Positions 7,069 through 8,633 of a stretch of 8,633 bases of DNA are shown here, piece by piece. Under the pieces are notes generated by a model. The model saw only the letters and a list, made by a program, of their open reading frames with translations. It did no database searches and was not told the DNA's origin. Origin of the DNA: an uncultured Bacteroidia bacterium (GTDB taxonomy: Bacteria > Bacteroidota > Bacteroidia > Bacteroidales > UBA932); assembly GCA_902796455.1 (NCBI GenBank), contig CADBPH010000283.1, positions 1-8,633 of the forward strand, given 5' to 3'. Positions within the stretch are counted from its first letter, which is position 1. Every line of letters begins with the position of its first letter. The translations under genes were made by a program, and so were the position numbers.

Positions 7069-8441
7069 CAGCCATGGATAACAAGATCACCAGAAGAGAT
7101 TTCCTGAAGATTTCCGGCGCCGGGGCCCTGGCTGCCGGAGCCGCTGCGACCGGTTGCGCTCCCAAGAAGACGGCGCAACCCGAAACACCGGCAACCCGCG
7201 TGGCTGCCTCCGAAGGGATGGTTTACCGGACCAACCCCGGGAACGGCGACAAGGTCTCCCTCCTCGGATACGGCTGCATGCGCTGGCCGATGACCAAGGA
7301 CAAGGACGGGCGTGACGTCATTGACCAAGAGAAGGTCAATGAATTGGTAGACAAGGCCATCGAAGGCGGCGTCAACTATTTTGACACATCACCGGCTTAC
7401 CTTCGCGGCGAATCCGAGCGGGCTTCGGGCATCGCCCTGAACCGCCATCCGAGAAAATCCTTCTACTTGGCCACCAAGCTGTCCAATTTCAGCAACTGGT
7501 CCACCGAGGCTTCCACCCGGATGTACTACGACTCCTTCGAACAAATGGAGACGGATTATTTCGATTATTACCTGCTCCATTCCATCGGCCGCGGCGGCAT
7601 CGAGGCTTTCCGGAAGCGGTATGTGGACAACGGAATGATCGATTTCCTGACCAAAGAACGGGAAAAGGGGAAGATCCGCCAGCTGGGGTTCTCTTTCCAT
7701 GGCAGCCAGAAAGCCTTTGACGACTTCCTCGAGTTGCACAGCCATTACAAGTGGGACTTCATCCAGATCGAAATGAATTACATCGACTGGAGGCATGCCG
7801 ACGGAGTCCGCAATGTCAATGCGGAATACCTCTATGAGAAAATCGACAAACTGGGCATTCCGATCGTCGTCATGGAGCCGCTCCTGGGAGGACGCCTGTC
7901 CAATGTGCCCGAGAACATCGCCGCACAGCTCAAAGAACGGGATCCGCAGGCCTCCATCGCCTCCTGGGCATTCCGCTTCGTGGGCTCCTTCCCCCGGATC
8001 CTGACGGCGCTCAGCGGTATGACCTACATGAATCACCTGGAGGATAATCTCAAGACATTCTGCAACTTCATCCCGATGACCGAGGAGGAGCTGGCCTTCA
8101 TGGAAGAGATGGCCGTGCTGATGAAGGAATACCCGACCGTGAACTGTACCAATTGCAAGTATTGCATGCCGTGCCCGTACGGAATTGATATCCCGTCCAT
8201 CTTCCAGCATTACAACAACTGCGTCAATGAAGGGATTGTCGCGAAAGACAAGGAGCAGGAAGGGTACAAGAAGCTGCGCAAAGCATACCTGACCAGCTAC
8301 AACAAAGCCGTTCCGACCCTGCGGCAGGCCGACCATTGTATCGGTTGCGGGCAATGCATGCCGCACTGCCCGCAAAGCATTCACATTCCGAATGAACTGC
8401 ACCGGATTGACCGGTACGTAGAAAAACTCAAACGGGGATAA
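7065..8441 (+). CDS. Tat-signal aldo/keto reductase with two C-terminal 4Fe-4S motifs
   Basis: A 458-residue aldo/keto reductase family protein of unknown substrate. The N-terminus has a twin-arginine signal (TRRDFLK, R10/R11), a weakly hydrophobic Ala/Gly stretch and Cys31 in AATGC. Export by Tat, possibly followed by lipid anchoring, is therefore likely, though the lipobox is imperfect. The barrel keeps the family's catalytic tetrad: D107 (FDTS), Y112 (SPAY), K138 (LATK) and H172 (LLHS). The C-terminus holds C361/364/367/370 in CTNCKYCMPCPYGIDIP, typical of ferredoxin-type aldo/keto reductases, and C425/428/431/435 in CIGCGQCMPHCP. It starts within the previous gene's stop (ATGA overlap); ATG 7074 is an alternative that keeps the whole signal. 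The coupling with a polyferredoxin implies that its clusters exchange electrons with that partner. Its location and its use of NADPH are not shown by the sequence. Confidence 0.92.
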   Translation: MTAMDNKITRRDFLKISGAGALAAGAAATGCAPKKTAQPETPATRVAASEGMVYRTNPGNGDKVSLLGYGCMRWPMTKDKDGRDVIDQEKVNELVDKAIEGGVNYFDTSPAYLRGESERASGIALNRHPRKSFYLATKLSNFSNWSTEASTRMYYDSFEQMETDYFDYYLLHSIGRGGIEAFRKRYVDNGMIDFLTKEREKGKIRQLGFSFHGSQKAFDDFLELHSHYKWDFIQIEMNYIDWRHADGVRNVNAEYLYEKIDKLGIPIVVMEPLLGGRLSNVPENIAAQLKERDPQASIASWAFRFVGSFPRILTALSGMTYMNHLEDNLKTFCNFIPMTEEELAFMEEMAVLMKEYPTVNCTNCKYCMPCPYGIDIPSIFQHYNNCVNEGIVAKDKEQEGYKKLRKAYLTSYNKAVPTLRQADHCIGCGQCMPHCPQSIHIPNELHRIDRYVEKLKRG

Positions 8442-8633
8442 TTACAACCTTCTTCTCTTTCCGAACTGGAGATTCAGGCCGATCAGCAATGTCGACCTGA
8501 GGTTTCCTGTGTCCTCTCCCGGATGCAGGAAGGGGACGCGGGTGAACACATGGTCCGAACCGATCAGCAAGTTGAACGGGCCAGCCTGCAGGTTGAAACC
8601 GGCGCCGAATGACGTCCCGTAGGTACCGAAGGC
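8442..8633 (-). CDS. C-terminal end of an outer-membrane beta-barrel-like protein (cut by window edge)
   Basis: The minus strand is open from the window edge to a TAA whose complement is at 8442-8444, giving 63 residues plus stop. The peptide has alternating hydrophobic and aromatic strands: FGAGFNLQAGPFNLLIGSD, a loop with PFLHPGED, then STLLIGLNLQFG and a basic tail KRRRL. Paired strands of this form, ending in a GLNLxFG-type last strand, are typical of Bacteroidetes outer-membrane barrels. The pattern is closest in my memory to the DUF5723 family, but that assignment is tentative. It runs convergently with the reductase gene and its stop codon directly abuts that gene's stop. The start and most of the protein lie outside the window, so signal peptide and length cannot be judged. 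Confidence 0.68.
   Translation of the reverse strand, partial: AFGTYGTSFGAGFNLQAGPFNLLIGSDHVFTRVPFLHPGEDTGNLRSTLLIGLNLQFGKRRRL

Noticed and set aside
7389..8402. 337-codon minus-strand open frame opposite the aldo/keto reductase gene
   Set aside because: It is antisense to the intact catalytic tetrad and ferredoxin motifs, and its own product shows no domain.

Overview
The window looks like chromosomal core DNA from a GC-rich member of the Bacteroidales. The protein sequences are Bacteroidetes-like: the AlaRS class II core, the LptF/LptG permease, thiamine pyrophosphokinase, and the tail of a Bacteroidetes-type outer-membrane barrel. Gene starts have no clear Shine-Dalgarno sequence, and the one real intergenic gap holds a sequence like the Bacteroidetes -7 promoter element. 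The high GC content is more like uncultured gut or rumen Bacteroidales lineages than Bacteroides itself. This taxonomic guess is inference from sequence character only.

Positions 2-5490 hold a tight plus-strand run. First is the 3' nine-tenths of alaS (alanyl-tRNA synthetase). Six bases later, at a TTG start, is one 810-codon reading frame joining a complete LptF/LptG-type lipopolysaccharide-export permease to a complete methionyl-tRNA formyltransferase (Fmt). Five bases after that is thiN (thiamine pyrophosphokinase). The run couples tRNA charging and initiator-tRNA formylation with envelope and cofactor functions. Spacing this short suggests one transcript.

An 84-base gap (5491-5574) carries a possible promoter. 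It is followed by a two-gene redox unit whose genes overlap by four bases (ATGA). The first encodes a membrane polyferredoxin with a NapH-like membrane half, six [4Fe-4S]-type cysteine clusters, and an internal twin-arginine segment. The second encodes an aldo/keto reductase with an N-terminal Tat signal, a possible lipoprotein cysteine, an intact catalytic tetrad and two C-terminal [4Fe-4S] motifs. The two probably form a membrane or envelope electron-transfer module of unknown substrate.

The window ends in a convergent minus-strand gene, cut by the window edge, whose stop codon touches the reductase stop codon. It encodes the C-terminal strands of an outer-membrane beta-barrel-like protein.

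The two most notable points are the LptF-Fmt fusion and a REP-like imperfect palindrome with a tandem half-copy, read in frame as the linker inside the polyferredoxin.
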